Made by a program: the position numbers and the translations under genes
Part shown: piece after piece, positions 8,926 through 22,249 of the stretch
How the letters are laid out: each line of letters starts with the position of its first letter
Position numbering within the stretch: the stretch's first letter is position 1
Notes under the pieces: model-generated
Database searches by the model: none
What the model saw: the letters and a program-made list of their open reading frames with translations, nothing else
Told to the model about the DNA's origin: nothing
Source of the DNA: Ascochyta rabiei
Lineage: Eukaryota; Ascomycota; Dothideomycetes; Pleosporales; Didymellaceae
Direction of reading: 5' to 3'
DNA: 64,000 nucleotides
NCBI RefSeq assembly: GCF_004011695.2
Contig: NC_082423.1
Location: 1,054,001-1,118,000 of the forward strand

Positions 8926-11900
8926 TAACTTTAAGGAAATATTTTAGTTAACGTATAGCAGCACTATTAAGGTAGATATAGAGGGCAGTAATAATAACTA
9001 TAAGGTTAACTACTACTACTACATTATGCAGAACTAGGCCCTAGATATAGCTACTACTACCTGTTGTTCCCTATCTATAGACAATAATATCTTTTTTAAG
9101 TCCTAAGGTTTACTACTAGTTGCCTAGTAGTGTGTGTGTAAGGTAGCAGCGTACTGTTACTGTAAGGTCCCTAAGCTCTCCTATACTAGGCCTTATACCC
9201 TATACAGTATCTCCTAATAGAACTCTATAAGGGTTATTATAAATAACAAAAGTTTTTTCTTTTCTATATCTACTTCTTAGGTACTATGTGTATTACTGTA
9301 AAGGCCTTTTAGGCCTTTATATCCTATAACGCTTCTAGTAGTTCCTATGTTAGCTTTATATATCCCTTCTACTTAACTAGAACCTATAACCTATTCTATC
9401 TGCAAGCCCTCTTTTCTTTTAGGATAGCCTCTAACTCCTATTTAGCTAGGGTTAGGTTGTCCTCCTCTAGAACAACTAGTAGGCCTAGTCTACTTTCCTA
9501 TAGGCGCTGTGTTAGTAACAGGTTAGAAGCTGTACGTTCTAGTAGGTCTACATACACTATCTTATAGAAGTTACCTAGTAAATCTAGGGTAACTGTTAGA
9601 GGAGTAGGAACTGTAACTACTGTGTACTAGGCTTGTAGCTAGTTAAGCTTCTAACTTAGCCTGTTAGTTTTTACATTGCAGAGGGAAAATTACACCCTAT
9701 CTCCTATATAGTACTACTCTATAGGCCTATAGCTGTAGTCTGTTACATTTTAGATATATTGTTGTATCTATGCTATAGCTGCCTAGGTAAGCTCTATACC
9801 TTACTAGAGGTAGTCTAGGAAATAGACTGCCTATCCCTGTAGTGTGTTCTAGCTAATAGTTAGTAGCACTGTTATCTGTAGGAGGTCTACATTATAACTG
9901 TAGAGGAGTAGGTTAGAACTAACTCTAGTAACTAAAGAGTTATAATTGTTAAGTACTAGTTAGTAGGCTAGAAGATAGTTAGGCTAGTTATCCTGTTTAA
10001 AGTTAACTATAACCTATAGGACTACCTACACCTCTTAGTTAGCGCACTCTGTCTCTCTGTCTGTCTAGGGGTAATAGGCTGTAGAGAGTAGCTAGTCTAC
10101 CTCTACAAGGCTACACAGCGTTATCTAAAAATGTCCTAGCTAGTCTAAACTACAGTCTGTAATTATAGCGCTAGGAAAGCCCTAGAACTACTACTATATG
10201 TTTTAGAAGACCTTAGTGTAATTTTCTGTAGTTATAGAAGTTATTACTTCTAGTTGTATATACTTAGAGAGATAATCTATAATAACTAGAAGATAGTGCA
10301 GTACGTTCTTATTAGCCTAAGAAAGGTTAACTATAAAGTCTATTAAAATCTAGGACTAAAAATACTTAGTAATAGGTAATAGCTAGAGTAGGCCATGCTG
10401 TTAGCGCTACAACACATACGCGCTAAAATAGTAGTAGTTATAGATATAACACTAAACGTTCTATAACATCCCGTTCTAGTAGAAGTTGCGTCTAACAATT
10501 TAGAATTTGGTGTTAGCACCTAGATAGCCTGTTAGGTTAGATTTGTGTGCCCTTTAGATTATTATAGTTATAAGTAGTTCCTAACATAGAACCTATATAA
10601 CCCTGCGCTACAGCAGCGTGCTATAAGCACTAAGCGTGTAATCTGTAATTTGCTAAGTAGTCTTAGCCTTAAGAGGGAACTAGTAGGCCCTATTATAGAT
10701 AGTACATAGGTGCGCTATATACCCTACGTCCTACTAAACACCTTTATCCTATAGTAATTATATATACGTGTTAATAAAAAGTAGAGGTATACTAGAGCCT
10801 AGTATACTAACTGCTAATACTAAAACTAGGGTTATTATCCTATAGACCTCCCCTAACCTCCTATTATAGTCCTGTTCCTAGTAGCTTAGCGCATCTAGTT
10901 AGGCTGTAAGGCGCCCTAGGCAGAAGTAAAGGTAGAAACAGACCTTTAACAGCTCCTCTGCCTAGTAGTACTACCTCTTACTTAGCCTATATGCTGTAGT
11001 AAAGTACTAGAAATTCTTATAATTAGTTAGGATAGTATATAGCCTAGCAACAGACCCTAATTTAGCTGCCTAGACCCCTAGGCACTTTATTACAGCAGTT
11101 AACTCCTTATTATAGATAGTGTAGTTCTGTTATTTTATTATAAGTGTAGCAGAGTATTATACTATAGGGTAGAGCACCTTCCTATTCTATTAAGAAAGGC
11201 AGCTGCCTAACGCCTTGCTAGAGCAGTCTACCTCTAGTAGTGTCTCTTACTTAGGGTTCTACTAGGCTAGGACTAGTTCTGTTATAAATGCGTTCTTTAG
11301 CTAGTAGAATGCTGCATCCTCCTCCTGCCCCTACTAGAACAGGATATTCTTCCCTGTAAGTTAATTAAGTAGAGCAGTAATATTAGAGAAGGCTGGGATA
11401 AAGTCCTAGTAGAAGATAGTAAACTTTAGGAAACTGCAGACCCTACATAAAGACTATAGGGCTTCCTAATTACAGATAGCTCTAACCTTCTTAGGATTAA
11501 GATAGATATCCTTTCTAGCTTCTATAATATATCTTAGGTAGTATACCTCCTTTATTATAAATACACACTTCTTAGGATCTAAATACAGCTCTGTATTACG
11601 TAGGAGCATAAGGACTCTGCTAACCTTCTCTAAGTAGTCTGTTCTAGACCTACTACTGTAAATAAGGATATTATCTAGGTACGCAGTAGCATAGTTGCCT
11701 AATATCTCCTAAAGCGCGCTGTTAATACAACGCTAAAAGGACGCTAGTGCTCTAGCCAGGCTAAATAGGCAGACTAGCTACTTAAAGAGCCTAAAACAAG
11801 TACAGAACGCAGTAAGGTGCTTATCTCCTTCTATAACATAAATCTAGTAAAACGCTATATAAATATTAACCTTAGAGAACTAGTAGGCACCCCCTAGTGT

Positions 11901-12883
11901 ACGCAAGGTCTCCTTAATAAGAAGAAGTAGGTACTAGTTAGTAATTATAATGCTATTAAGTGCATAATAGTTTACGAACATACGCTATCTACTAAAGGAC
12001 TTTTTAACTAGCAGGACTAGGGCCCCTGCTAGGGAAGAGAAGGCGCAGATCTACCCCTTGTCTATTAGTGCTAACACCTGTTTCTATAGCTTAAGTAGCT
12101 AGTCCCTTAGTATGTTGTACAGAGGGCCCTAGGGTAGAGGCTTATCCTTCCTAGACTAGTTGCGTTGTAACTATATGTAGTAATCTATCTAGCCCCTATA
12201 TAGGGGGAGGCCTAAGGCCTTACTCTTATTAAATAGGTCCTAAAACTAGACTAACTTAGAGGGAAGAGAGTCTACCTCCTCTGCCGTCCCTTGCGCTCCT
12301 AGGGATTAGACTAAGAGGATTTTAGTAATGTTATAGATGCTTATAGAGACAAACTAGTCCTTAGACAGGTGCTTCTAGAGCCTATTAGCTAGGGTCTTAT
12401 TAAACTTAGTTACTAATAGAAGAGCTACGTAAACGTTTACTATATACTATAAGAACTTCTAGACTATAAGGTTTCCTACCTGTTATATTATTAGTATGCC
12501 CTTTTCTACGTCTAATACTACACCCTCTTATTAAAGCTAGGGTTTCCCTAAAATAATATCCTAGCTTAGACCTAGCACTACGTAGGCTACAGCCTGTAAG
12601 CGCTACCTGTCTAAGTTATACCTAAATAGGACTAAATAGAAGATTATAGACTTCCTACTAGTACCTACTACTTTGCTAAGTGTTATTGCAGCACCTTAAT
12701 AAAGTCTCCTCCTAAGCGCGCAGTAAAGTTATTACTTACTACGCTAAAGTATTTACACCCTAAGTCTACTAGTATGTTAGCCTAAGTTGCCCTATTAATA
12801 AATAATAGGATGTAGAATAGGGACTTATCTATAGAGTTTATAATAGCTCCCCTAGCAGCCTACAATGCCACTGCACTAGTAGT
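8926..12883 (-). pseudogene. Gypsy I pol: reverse transcriptase, RNase H, integrase, broken
   Basis: Reading right to left, the RT core is at about 12250-11480 with the active-site motif as AYLDNILIYSS (11655-11690; the second Asp of YLDD has become Asn). It is followed by YLDPKKCVF and FLKFTIFY-like gypsy RT thumb sequence. RNase H follows around 11350-10900. The integrase zinc-binding and core region is at about 10640-10100, with TGYLGANTKF, IVRRNFYW and the DVERY-like block. Stops are abundant, mostly TAG/TAA. The N-terminal half continues across the element II insertion at 61923 onward. The YLDN change alone would inactivate the RT. Confidence 0.8.
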
Positions 12884-13338
12884 TGTTGAAGTTGTACTTT
12901 AGTTAAAGACCGTAAGCACTAATTCTATTGGTTCTTAGGGATGAGTACTGGTGGATTAGTTGGGGTTATTAACTAAGCAAAGCTTGTAAAGATAGGGTGC
13001 ACTAAATAGTACAGAGTAGACTGTCTAGTTTAAGCGCAGGTTAAGATTCTAAAGACAAACTTAATTAACAAGGTTAAACACAAACTATAAGGGTTGTGTT
13101 CCTACTAACTATATATTAAGGAGATATAATACTTTATAATAAGTAACTAGAGTTAATCTAATAAAATATATAAGGGTGCTTATAGATAAGTATATTATAC
13201 TATGCTTATTAATAAGCAGTTACGTAATAACCCTTTCTATTCTATTGTTCTCTTCTATTTGTTCCTTCAGGGCGGAGTTAGGGGTCTTAGTTGGCTAGTA
13301 CTTATGTTTGTGCTGTGCCCTAGCACAGGATTATAACA
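12884..13338 (-). repeat. 3' LTR of gypsy II
   Basis: 455 bp. Its last 70 bases (from GGGCGGAGTTAGGGGTC) keep more CG and CA than the rest. Confidence 0.88.
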
Positions 13339-13519
13339 CTATCCCCCCTTCCTCTTTAGTTTGTCCTTAAACTATATAATTGTCTATTAGAGTTTTATAT
13401 AATCTGTAATCCTAGTATCTAGTAACCTATAAGTTAAACGTTCTTACACACTTATAACATCTAGCTTATATTCGAAACTTATTAAGCTAATATACCTACT
13501 AAAGTCCCCTGTAATTGTT

Positions 13520-13985
13520 ATTTCTTTCGCGGCTATAAGTGCTATATTATGCTAAGTAGTCTAAAAGGTCTAAAGTGTGCTAAGTGTATAAAGGCTAGCA
13601 AGCTATATATAAACATGTCTTAGGCGTTATTAGATAAGACTTATAAGGAGTATAAGAAAAAGGTAGAAGTAGACAAGTTACTCCTTATGACTGTAATTGC
13701 GCAATTATTACGTAATAAGAAAATCCTAAAATAGGCAAATAAACGTGCGCGATAAAAGGCGTTATATTTAGCAAATAGGAAAGTTAAGGCTAGTAAGTTA
13801 GACCTAGCTAAGGAGGTTAATTCTAATTATCCTGTAGCGTCGAATAGCATAAATGCCTTACTAGCTACCTAGGGTGCTCTAAGTTTAATTAAAGAGTCTG
13901 TAGTACATTATAGTACTTACGTACTAATTAGCAGCAGCTTATAAGATGCGTAGGTAGTTCCTATATATTTTCTAAGTCTAGGTAT
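13520..13985 (+). pseudogene. Antisense accessory ORF of gypsy II: Cys motif plus coiled-coil-like protein
   Basis: Between pol and the 3' LTR a plus-strand frame, opposite to pol, reads GLKCAKCIKASK and then a Lys/Glu-rich helix (YKEYKKKVEVDKLLLMTVIA, NKKILK-stop-ANKRAR). The only breaks are TAG/TAA at likely Gln codons. The minus strand here has no such composition. Similar small Cys/coiled-coil proteins are known to me only as unnamed products beside fungal retroelements, so function is unknown. An ATG at 13615 precedes a TAG two codons on. Confidence 0.6.
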
Positions 13986-13989
13986 CTAA

Positions 13990-15765
13990 ACTATTTAACT
14001 AGATACCTTTATTAATTGCTATTTTCCTTATATATTACTATTTTTTTAACTTCCTATTTATCTTTGCTGTTAGCTTAATAATAGAAGTTCTCTTAGATAG
14101 GCGTTCTAGGGTTAGCTAGTTCTAATAGTAATATGGAGAACACTAGATAGATCTTTATATCCTTTAGCAGATTAAGTCTATAGTTAACTAGGCTTATCTG
14201 CTTAGAAATAAAAAAGGTTCTAACTTTAACGTAGTCTAGTTTTCTTATTAGTCTTTATATGCAAAGGCTTTTTATAAGGAGATAGACTTTATCCCCCTCT
14301 TTTAGCTAAGGTGTTGTTTTTCTTTTTTAGTTAATATATAAGATTGCTTGTTCTTAAGCCTTACTAATGTTTTATAGTACTTTTTGATGTACTTCCTTTA
14401 GTCTTACTACTAAGGATATTACTAATTTAGTCTAAATTAGTGTGTCTAGACTTCTAGTAAAGTGATTTAGGTGCATCCTGTAATTTAGAAAGAATAGTAA
14501 TTCTTCTATTACTTCTAATAATTAATTGTTAAATGTAAATTGTGCTATAGGTAACAGTAAAACCTAGTTATATTTCTGCTAGTTGCTGTATATCTGTAGG
14601 TATGTTTCTATAGTCTAATCTATTCTTTTGTTCTATCTGTCTGTCTGTAGATAATAGGCTGTTAAGAGCTTCTTCTTAGTACTAATAGCTGCTAAGAGTG
14701 TAGTCTAAAAATTTAAGATAAAGAGTTTATCTTAATTGCTAATAATTAACTCTAGTATGCTATAATGCCTTATGTGTTAATCTAGGAACACTTATATAAG
14801 CTACTCTGCAGTATAGCTATATTAAAACAGTATTATTTTAGTGTACTTAGTAAATCTATTAACTATAATAAAAATTAAGTTATAGTTGTATCTAGTAACA
14901 GGGTCTCTTAAGATAGGTAACTGTGTAATAAAGTCTATTGTAATGTTTATCTATAGCGCTGTTAGTAGCTCTATTGCCTGTATTTCTCTGTATTTTGCGT
15001 GTGTCCTGTGTTTATTTTACTAATAGTTAATATAGTTCTTAATATATTTAGTAACCTTGTCCTTTATATTGCTAAACTTATAGTGTTACTTAATAAGTTC
15101 TATTATGCGTGTAATTCTAGGGTGTCTGTGTAGCAGGTTATTATAGTAATTAGCTATAATTTTATTATAAAGTTCTTCTAGTACGTCTAATGTAATGCGC
15201 TGTTTGTTATTAATTTGTATTATATTGTTTAGTTACTGCAATAGTCTAAGTAACCTATTGTTGTTAATTCCTAGTACTGCGAACTTGTTTATTGTTTTTT
15301 CTCTAGTAAGGTTATGTTGTCTACTAAGTACTTTAGCTCTACCCTTATCTTTGCCTAGCGTATACAATATCTTAAACTTATATTACCTAAGTATCTTAGA
15401 CTAACATACTTACTATTTATCTAAGACCTTAGTAGTAGTAACGTATACTAGGGTCTTATAGTTAGTGTAGATAGTAAGTTCTAAGCAGCTTTCTGCGTAT
15501 AGGTGCTAATGTTCTAGGGCTAATATAATTGTAAGTAATTCTTTGTTATGCATATTGTGGCGTTCTTTAGGTCCTAAGAACTTACATAATTAGTAATCAA
15601 TAGGGTGCTATAGTCTATTATTTTCTTATATAATACATACGCCTAATGCAAGATCTAAGGTATTAGTCTCTATGTGTATTAGTTTGCTACTGCAAAACAT
15701 AATTTATATAGGAGGTGTAATACAGGCTTGCTTAAGTGCCTTAAACACATTATTCTGTTCTTATC
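13990..15765 (-). pseudogene. Gypsy II pol, C-terminal part: RNase H and integrase
   Basis: Minus strand. RNase H at about 15765-15420 shows LDLALGVCIIQENN and HNMHNKELLTIILALEH. The integrase at 15200-14300 shows DKVTKYIKNY, INITIDFITQLP and IIVNRFTKYTK. It ends before the accessory ORF. It joins in frame with 46631 once element III is removed: a DTLF...F stretch runs into EQNNVFKALKQACITPP. Confidence 0.85.
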
Positions 15766-15770
15766 TCTAC

Positions 15771-16066
15771 TGTAACGACGCAGGATGATAGAAGTCTCCA
15801 AAAGGGGTGGGTATCTGCTACGAGGTGTATGGGAGCACTAGGATAGTTTACACAGAGAATTGTTCTATTTCTATAGGTCTTGTACGAAAGAAAACTTAAA
15901 AACTAGCTCTCTATACCTGTTAGCCTTGTGCCTTTTATACCTTATAAGAGTTAGGAAGAATTAGAGTGCTGGCCTAGGGTGTAGAGTAGACACAGATGTA
16001 ACAGCACTAAGTTAGTAATAAGTTAGAGAGGAATTAGATAAGGCTTTAGGTGACTAGTGTGTTATA
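15771..16066 (-). repeat. 3' LTR of gypsy III
   Basis: Begins TGTAACGACGCAGG, ends GTGTTATA (last C mutated). Same family as 5807-6101. Confidence 0.88.
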
Positions 16067-16709
16067 CTACCCCCCCTCTTATATAGGCAGATTGTCCTAA
16101 TACGCGTAAAAATCCTTATTATTATCCTCTAGCAGGATTATACCTATTTAGTGTTGTTTTAGTATATTAGTAGCTTACTATTATGTTGTTTTAATTTTAT
16201 ATTGTTATTTTTTTCTAAGGTAAAGATAACTCTTTCTTGCCTACAATATTATTACCTAAATTTAGGGTATAAACAAGCTAATTTCTTTATTATTTAGTAT
16301 GCTATCTGTTTATTATTATTGTTATAGTCTAGGCGCATTATATGTGTATATAAACAGTTAATTCCTATACCTTTCCTTACTCTAATAGACACTATTCCTT
16401 CCTATAAGCATACTTACTATACTGCCTTATATTCTTACTAATAATTATAGGTTTGTTACTTAGTTACTATACTAATACTAGTCCTGCCTAGAGCTCTTAT
16501 AGAGGCCTACAGGGTTATCTATATTTATTTAGTTTAAGCCTTTATAAGGGGGAGGGAGGTTAATTACAGCTTCCTTAAGGCGTTATTGTCTAAGTATGCT
16601 TATTACACACTTAAAAATAAGAAGTGTTACCTAGTAAGTATAATCTCTTCCTGTTTGTACCTAATACTAATAGTTTCTAGGTTCTAGTTTACGCTAGTCT
16701 AGAATACGT

Positions 16710-17160
16710 AACTTTTTTAGGCAACCTAACTGCGTAGAGGTAGGAGGTAAGGGAGGAAGAGGAGGATACAGAGTTAGTAGAGGAGGTAGTAGAGTTAAGG
16801 CAGGATGCCTAGCGTGTTATTACAGAGTTAGTAAAGGATCTAGCAAGTGTAGTATAGGTAGTAACTGCCTAGCTTAAAGGAGTCTCTGCTGCTAACATAA
16901 TGCTACACTAGTACTATGTTAGCCTAACTAAGAGAGGGGTGTTAGAGAGGAGGAGGATAGCAGAGTTAGTGGAGAATGTAGAGGTGTTAACTAGGGAGGT
17001 AGTTAAGCTGCAACGAGAGATTGTCTGTTAGGGCACTAGAGTTAGAGAGGTGTTAGTAGCGCCGGCACCTGCTCTACCTCCTAAGAAGAAGGGTGGTGCT
17101 AATAAGCTAGACATCCTAGCTAACAGTAACTCTGTTATAAGTGACATTAAGGGACTGTAA
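16710..17160 (+). pseudogene. Antisense accessory ORF of gypsy family C (element III copy)
   Basis: A plus-strand frame opposite to pol reads EEEEDTELVEEVVELRQDA, then ITELVKDLASVV, TREVVKLQREIV and a Pro/Lys-rich KKKGGANKLDIL segment, ending at TAA near 17160. Every internal break is TAG or TAA where Gln is likely. It is acidic and coiled-coil-like. The C1 copy at 6780-7040 preserves the same frame, which argues for a real ancestral gene. Product and function unknown. Confidence 0.6.
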
Positions 17161-17239
17161 GAGGGTTTCCTTATTTATACAGTAAGGAAGATTCTTTCTT
17201 TTATTTTTCTGATGTACAACGCAGTTAGAGGCGTTTTAG

Positions 17240-20200
17240 CTTTAATAGATTTCCTTTGTCCTTTTCTGAATTAAGATGTCTTTATGCTTACTAAATCTCC
17301 TAGCCTTCTTCCCACGCTTTAATCCACTTAGTTAGTGCCTTTAGAGGCCTAGGTTAATTAGGGTACTTATTGTGGTATAACCTTAGCTTGTGTAGAGCTC
17401 CTGTAAAGTTCTCTGCAGGATACTAGGTTAGGTCTAGGTTGTAGCTAACCTAGCTTACGCAGTACTTGAGCTTTTAGCAGATAATCCTACTAGCTAAAAT
17501 TTCTTAAACTTCCTATTCTTCTACGCCTTAGATAGGGATACCTGCAGGTTTTAGGGCTTCTTGTCTAGGTAAGGGGTTGCTAGGATCCTTACATAAGACG
17601 TTTAGTATAAACACATTATATATTCTTAAACCTAGTAGAAGTTTTAAATAATATAAGTAACCTACCTGCTCTAGGACTTTAAAGGGACCCTCCTACTTGT
17701 TAGATAGCTTCTGGCTTAGTTGCTCTATTTTTAAGTTCTAGGTGGAAAGATACAACTTGTTACTAACAGTCTAGTTTATAGGGTAATAGTGACTATTAAC
17801 TACAGAGCGCATACAGTCTTAAGCGTTCTCTATATTTTCTTTAGCTATCTTCTAGGTGTTATACATGTAGGCGACTAATACTAAGGCATCCTTATAATTA
17901 ATTTTCTTAATTAGGTTTATACCTAAATTAGCACTGTTCTAATTCTAACTCTGTTTAGGCTTACTACTATAGATAGCTTAGTAAGGTAATATTCTAATAA
18001 AGGAATGTGGCAGAGTAAGTTAGGCACAATTAATAATTAAGAGGAGTTTAGACTAGTTATCTTAGTAGTATAAGACAAATAGGCGAAGTTGCTAGTCTAT
18101 GTATCTATTTATAATTTCTGTTTAGCTGTTAGTTTCCTTATAATAGGCTGTAGATAGTTTAACCTTTACACCTATAATCTAGCAGAATTCTAACTAGAAG
18201 GTTAACATAAATTGTAGTCCTTAGTTTCTTATAATAGTTTTAGGGGTGTGTCTAAATTAATATACCTATTATATAAATAAGTTTGCTATCCTATATGCTA
18301 TAATTGTTTTATAGCATAGGATTGTTATAGCTTATTTAGTTAAGCAAATAATAATAACTATAATCTAGTTATAGCCTAATTTGTCCTTAGGGAAGTCTTT
18401 AAAGTTAATACACAGATGTTATATTAGTTTGTTAGGTATTAGTAAGAGATGTAAGTATCTGTGGAGTTAGGTCTGTTTTAGGTAAACTTAACAATAAGGG
18501 ATATAATTCTAGACATATCGTTTATAAGTAGTACTTATCCCCTTCTAGTAGTACTGTTGTAACAGTAGCTAATAAGTCTTCTTAGCACTAGGATAAGCTG
18601 TTAATATCTGGTTATAGGCCTCTCTGATTAGGCAGGTGCATAAGGTGGATTTAGCTAGTACACATAGTTAATTCTAATAGAGTAGGAGTCTGTTATAGAT
18701 CTAATATAGCGATGCTAGAGACAAGCGTTCTTGCTTAAAGGACTTCTAATTTTCTTTAATAAGGGCTTAGATTAATTTAAGCAAATCTAGGTCTATAACA
18801 GGTTGTATTGATTAGATAGTAGATACAGCTAGGTTAGTTTTAGCTAGGTATTTCTAAGCTAAATTAGAATTAATCTATTTGTGTAACTGCTGCGGACCTA
18901 ACAGTACTTAGGATTAGTTATCTTTCTAGACAGATTTAAGGTTTACTAGATCTTGTTCTTATTAACTAAGGATATTAGCACGCTTGTTATTCTTTCCTAG
19001 GCTATATTTAATACAGAAGTGTAACAGAGTAAGAGCTTCTGCCTATTGTGCTTATTAAGCGTTTAGAACTTTAGTAGTTATAAAATATTCTAAGGATTAA
19101 TAGTTAGAGTAGACACAGATCTGTTTTGTAGCGGAGGTAAGTTTAGATCTCTACTTATAGAATGCTTGTAAAATAGTAAATAGTTCCTTATTATGTATCT
19201 CCTAGTTAAGCTTAGTACTAGAGAGTACTTAGCTGTAGAAAGCAACTAGGTACTATCCATTTATTAGGTGTTGTTAGGACATAACTCCTGTAATAACTCT
19301 ATTAGATGTATTAGTTTTAATCTTTGTATTATACTTAGGGTTAAAGTAGTAGAGAGTAGGTATAGATAATAGTGCCTCTTTTAAGCTTTTAAAACTAGAT
19401 TAGCATTAAGCAGTCTATTTAAATAGGTTTGCTAGGCTTTATAAGGCGATAAGGGGCTTAGCTATATATAAGAATTTAGGTACTAATTGTTGATAGAACC
19501 TAGTAAAGCCTAAGAACGACTTCGCACTAGTAATAGTAGTAGGAGGGGTCTAATTTCTTATAGCTTATATTTTCTTAGAGTCTACTTTAATTCCCTTTTA
19601 GTTAGGATATATTCTAGGTATTTGGTATAAGTAACATAGAACTTGCTTTTCTTTATGTCTACTTGTAGTCTAGCTAATTAGAGACGTTCTAATACTAGTT
19701 TAACGTGGCGCTTATATGCGGCTAGGTCTTTAGAGTAGATAAGGATGTTATCTAGGTACGTAATACAGAAGTTGTTAAGGTATTTAATAAGAATGTTATT
19801 TATATATTATTATTACATAGCTAGTCTATTACATGATCTTAAGTAGAACCTTGCACTTATAACTGCTGTAATAGGTATAAAAGGTAGTGTACTTCTCTAA
19901 CGTGAGGTCTATACAGATTCTGTTAAAGGTGTTTTAGATATTAAACTTAGTAAAGATCTTAGCTTTTAAGGGTTAGGCAAGTAGCTTATCTATGCGTAGT
20001 ATTAGATAGGAGTCTTTCCTAGTAAGAGTATTAAGTTTGTAATAGTTAAAGTAAATGCGCAGGTTCCTATTTAGTTTGCAAATATAAAGTATTAGTAACA
20101 TAAAAGGGCTCTAACTGTGTTTAATCTAACTGTGTTTAAGTTAATCTTGCACAAACTTCTTAGTAGCCTTAAGTTCTTTAAGGTTTTGCTTATACAGGGG

Positions 20201-21250
20201 CAAATAGGAATTTAGTAATTATCCTTCTAAGATAATTTTATAGTTATAAGGGTGGTGTTCTAGAAGGGTTTTAGACTCTGTTTTGCTGAACATATTAGTA
20301 TATTAAGCATATTTCACTAGCAATTACTCTCTTAGGAGGTGGGCGTTTTCTAGATTGTCTAGGTTAGGATAGTTATTAATAAGGTAGTTAATCTTATATA
20401 GACTGGAAGTAAAGAATTTATTCTATAGTTTTTTTATAAAAAAGTAAAAGGAGTTTATAGAAGTTATAATAAAATTTACAGCTTAGGTTAGAAGCGTGTT
20501 AGCAGCCTTTTAGGTCTAGGCTAATGCTAAGGTTTAAGATTTCAGTAATTGTAAATTTCCTCTAATCTAGTAGATAGAATAGTTTAGGCTTTAGCTCTAA
20601 TAATATTCCTCTATATTCTATAAGTAATCTCTACCTTATATATCTTGTAAGACATAGGCTTAAGGTGTAGGGTAGTTAAGGGTTATTAATAATAGAGTGG
20701 TAGGGTTATATAACTAAGGATACTTTACTAGCTATATTAGCTAAGTCTGTTCTGTATTAAGCTAGGGCTTAAAATATTTTAACTATTTAATACTAATAAT
20801 ACAATCCTAAGATTCTAGCTTAATAATTATAAAGGGGCAGTTATATATCTTATGCCTATTAATTATTAGATGTAACTGTATATACTAGTTTACTAGGGTT
20901 ATAATTTAGTCTTAGAATCCTTTATCAGTAATCTTAAAGGGTAGCTTTTAGATAGGAGTCCTAAGCGCTAACAAGACTAAAGACGCAATTTTTAAGTCTA
21001 GGAATAAAAATCCTTAGGCACTAGTGTTAACTAAGAAGTTGAATTGTACGCCTAGCCCTTAATTTAATAGAATAGAAGGAATAAGAAAATAGGGTCTACT
21101 AAACAAATAAGATAAGGAGAGGTTAGATAGGTTATATTAATTCAGGCCTAGGTAAGGTTATCCTCCTAGGCAGAACTGTTTCCCTTAGGTATTAGGTCCT
21201 CTTTAAAGTCTTCTTTAGCATTAACGTAGTCTTTAGTATCTACTTAGATT
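17240..21250 (-). pseudogene. Gypsy III pol: protease, RT, RNase H, integrase, chromodomain
   Basis: RT active site at about 19765-19735 as ITYLDNILIY (YLDD to YLDN). RNase H at 19400-18900 with NTSNRVITGVMS and EIHNKELFTILQAF. Integrase at 18700-17700 with the block YVQNYIPYC. The C-terminal chromodomain at 17560-17330 reads GVEE-stop-EV-stop-EILASR, KLKYCVS-stop-VSY and YPAENFTGALHKL, the usual chromovirus tail that would steer integration to histone marks. Many TAG/TAA. Orientation and family are secure; domain borders are approximate. Confidence 0.85.
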
Positions 21251-22002
21251 TCTTAAATTTAAGGGCTAGTGCAATCTTTTATAAAATAACCTGCCTTACT
21301 ATAGTTGTAACAGTTGCCTAGAGTTAGCTCTCTTACAGGTGTGGCTTAGGGGGTAGTCCTAGTTAGGGGTAGAGTAGATGTTAAAGGCTTCTAAATGCTA
21401 GGGGTAGGTTAGGTTAGAAGTAGGTTATTAGAACAAGGCTAAACATTAACTGTTTAGGGTTAGGTCTAAGTTAGGATAGTGTTAGGTAGGGTATAGATAG
21501 GGTTCTATTTTCTTTCTATATTATACGCTGTTAAGTGCTCTACTATAAGTTTAAATAAGTTATTCTACTGTCTCTTAAATCCTATATTTAGACTTTAGAG
21601 GGCTAGAGTAATCTTTGTCTACATGTAGTGAAACCATTCTAACTTAGGTACTTGTCCCTAGATAGTAGAACTTAGGAATTGTGCTTTAAAAGTTAGAAAT
21701 GTATTATCCTTTCCTATTTATAGGCAGTTGAACACAGCCTAACTCTTAGCTTTCTTATTTCTAGTAATAAAATAAGAGTAGAGAAGTGTAATTATTTCTT
21801 TAGTGTTCTAAAAATAATTTAAGTTATAAGACAAGTATTAGGGCTTAAGGTATTCCTTAGTAGGCCTAGAAGTGTATCCCTATACTAGAGCTATATAGGC
21901 TCTCTCTACAGGATAGTAATCTAAATTAATATTAAGTTAGTTGCGAATTAATGCTTGCTACTGTTTAAAGGTGGGTTCTTTGCTATTACTAAATTCGTTC
22001 AT
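21250..22002 (-). pseudogene. Gypsy III gag, broken
   Basis: ATG at 22000-22002 (MNEFSNSKEPTFK...). It has a capsid-like helical region (FLTFKAQFLSSTIQGQVPKL) and a C-terminal zinc knuckle reading CYNYSKAGYFIKDC, where the second Cys and the His have become Tyr by C-to-T change on the opposite strand or the same strand. It lies directly upstream of pol. Confidence 0.8.
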
Positions 22003-22152
22003 AGTTAGTGTTTATTTACTAAGCCTAGGGGTATAAAAAGGGCTTAGAGAACTAAATCTCTAAGTTAGTTAGGGAGACTTAGTAGTAGGCACAGGAACAT
22101 CTTTGTGTAGAGAGGTTCGTGCTTAAAGCCTAGCTATTTTAGACTATAGTTA

Positions 22153-22229
22153 ACGTGTTTCACCACTAAGCGGTCACCACCACCGAGCGGTCACGCCTCA
22201 CCAAAATCGCGACTATTACAGACTATTAC
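22153..22229 (+). repeat. Left TIR of transposon B
   Basis: 77 bp. Contains AGCGGTCAC twice in direct orientation, like the doubled unit in transposon A. Many CG retained. Confidence 0.88.
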
Positions 22230-22249
22230 CACTGCACTACAACACTGCA

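Noticed and set aside
8240..9830. Long plus-strand frame with only TAG/TAA breaks in gypsy I
   Set aside because: The minus strand in the same interval also reads well and has the charged composition of an integrase tail (for example LEEDNLTLAK, ELEAILKEKRG) in the correct pol direction.
15195..15404. Plus-strand ORF of 69 codons
   Set aside because: Antisense to the gypsy II integrase/RNase H region; Leu/Ser-rich composition is a reverse-strand artefact.
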